Shown here piece after piece: positions 6,912 through 7,266 of a DNA stretch of 7,266 nt. Each line of letters opens with the position of its first letter. Positions within the stretch are counted from its first letter, which is position 1. Under the pieces are notes generated by a model. The model was not told the DNA's origin and did not search any database. It was given only the letters and a program-made list of their open reading frames with translations. This DNA comes from Chloroflexota bacterium (GTDB taxonomy: Bacteria > Chloroflexota > Dehalococcoidia > GIF9 > AB-539-J10). Where the stretch lies: the NCBI GenBank assembly GCA_030604285.1, contig JAUVWD010000035.1, forward strand, positions 1-7,266, in the 5' to 3' direction. The translations under genes were made by a program, and so were the position numbers.

Positions 6912-6918
6912 ATCTAAG
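6902..6918. other. Weak hairpin spanning the rpoD stop codon
   Basis: CTTAGA (6902-6907) and TCTAAG (6913-6918) form a perfect 6-bp stem around a 5-base loop that contains the rpoD stop. It sits between the convergent rpoD and ffh genes, where a two-way terminator would be useful. It is AT-rich and has no T-run on either side, so it does not qualify as a standard intrinsic terminator. Confidence 0.2.
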
Positions 6919-6923
6919 GGGTT

Positions 6924-7266
6924 CTATCCGAAGGGGGCACCGAACTTGCCAATCAAATTCTTGGGCAACTTGCCTTGGGCTATGGATCTAGTCAATTTTT
7001 GCATTTGGTAAAATTGGTTAAGCAGCTGGTTCACATCTTGGGGCGTAGTGCCACTTCCTCGAGCGATGCGCTTGCGCCTGCTGCCATCAATAATAGCTGG
7101 TCTCTGCCGTTCTTGAGGAGTCATTGATAGGATGATGGCTTCCACCTTTCTTAGCCGTTTGTCTCCTTCATCGGCAGGCAAATAGGAGGCAAGCTTAGAA
7201 GAGCCCGGTAGCATCTCAACCAGTTGACTTAGAGAACCCATTTTATAAATCTGGCGTAGTTGGCTG
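6924..7266 (-). CDS. ffh: Signal recognition particle protein Ffh, C-terminal M domain (cut by right edge)
   Basis: Ffh (SRP54) binds 4.5S RNA and the signal sequences of nascent membrane proteins and delivers ribosomes to FtsY at the membrane. Only the last 113 residues are visible; the NG GTPase domain lies beyond 7266. Reading is open across the edge: SQLRQIYK precedes the methionine encoded at 7241, so that ATG is internal and not the start. The M domain shows the hydrophobic-groove segment MGSLSQLVEMLPG, then LRKVEAIILSMTPQERQRP. The SRP RNA-binding motif follows (SRRKRIARGSGTT, around 7048-7086), then the final helix VNQLLNQFYQMQKL. The protein ends soon after with a short tail, GKFGAPFG, and has no long methionine-rich extension. 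It converges on rpoD with 12 bases between the stops, so it belongs to a separate leftward transcript. Confidence 0.93.
   Translation of the reverse strand, partial: SQLRQIYKMGSLSQLVEMLPGSSKLASYLPADEGDKRLRKVEAIILSMTPQERQRPAIIDGSRRKRIARGSGTTPQDVNQLLNQFYQMQKLTRSIAQGKLPKNLIGKFGAPFG

Noticed and set aside
7239..7241. ATG encoded on the minus strand at 7241 as the start of a small 105-residue protein
   Set aside because: The frame stays open to the window edge and the preceding residues SQLRQIYK match Ffh, so this methionine is internal to ffh.

Overview
The window looks like an ordinary bacterial housekeeping locus. It holds six protein-coding genes packed almost end to end, two of them cut by the window edges. 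Gene content, order and protein features (a primase zinc knuckle with one extra residue, a mid-sized insertion in the primary sigma factor, a pyruvate-to-PEP enzyme attached to the dgt-dnaG-sigA cluster) suggest a member of the Chloroflexota, most likely class Dehalococcoidia. That placement rests on remembered family patterns, not on a search, and is moderate in confidence.

Layout from left to right: (1) positions 1-192 on the minus strand hold the N-terminal 64 codons of a MobA-like nucleotidyltransferase that runs off the left edge. (2) Positions 193-272 are a short divergent intergenic region with a good extended -10 promoter firing rightward, small inverted repeats, and a possible leftward promoter. 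(3) 273-2537 (+) is phosphoenolpyruvate synthase, starting at TTG. (4) 2566-3603 (+) is a dGTPase-like HD-domain triphosphohydrolase. (5) 3600-5444 (+) is DNA primase, overlapping the previous stop by 4 bases. (6) 5448-6911 (+) is the primary (housekeeping) sigma factor, 3 bases after the primase stop with a strong ribosome binding site. (7) 6924-7266 (-) is the C-terminal M domain of the signal recognition particle protein Ffh, converging on the sigma gene with only 12 bases between stop codons.

The four plus-strand genes (gaps of 28, -4 and +3 bases) very probably form one transcript driven from about position 247. Three of them make up a form of the macromolecular-synthesis operon: nucleotide pool control (dgt), replication priming (dnaG) and transcription initiation (rpoD). 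The first gene adds gluconeogenic entry from pyruvate to PEP. No mobile element, CRISPR array, tRNA or rRNA was seen. I found no evidence of an undescribed biological system. The most interesting points are small: the in-frame ATG-3-codon-TGA leader abutting the TTG start, two lineage-type insertions in DnaG, the insertion in the sigma factor, and the compact divergent promoter region.
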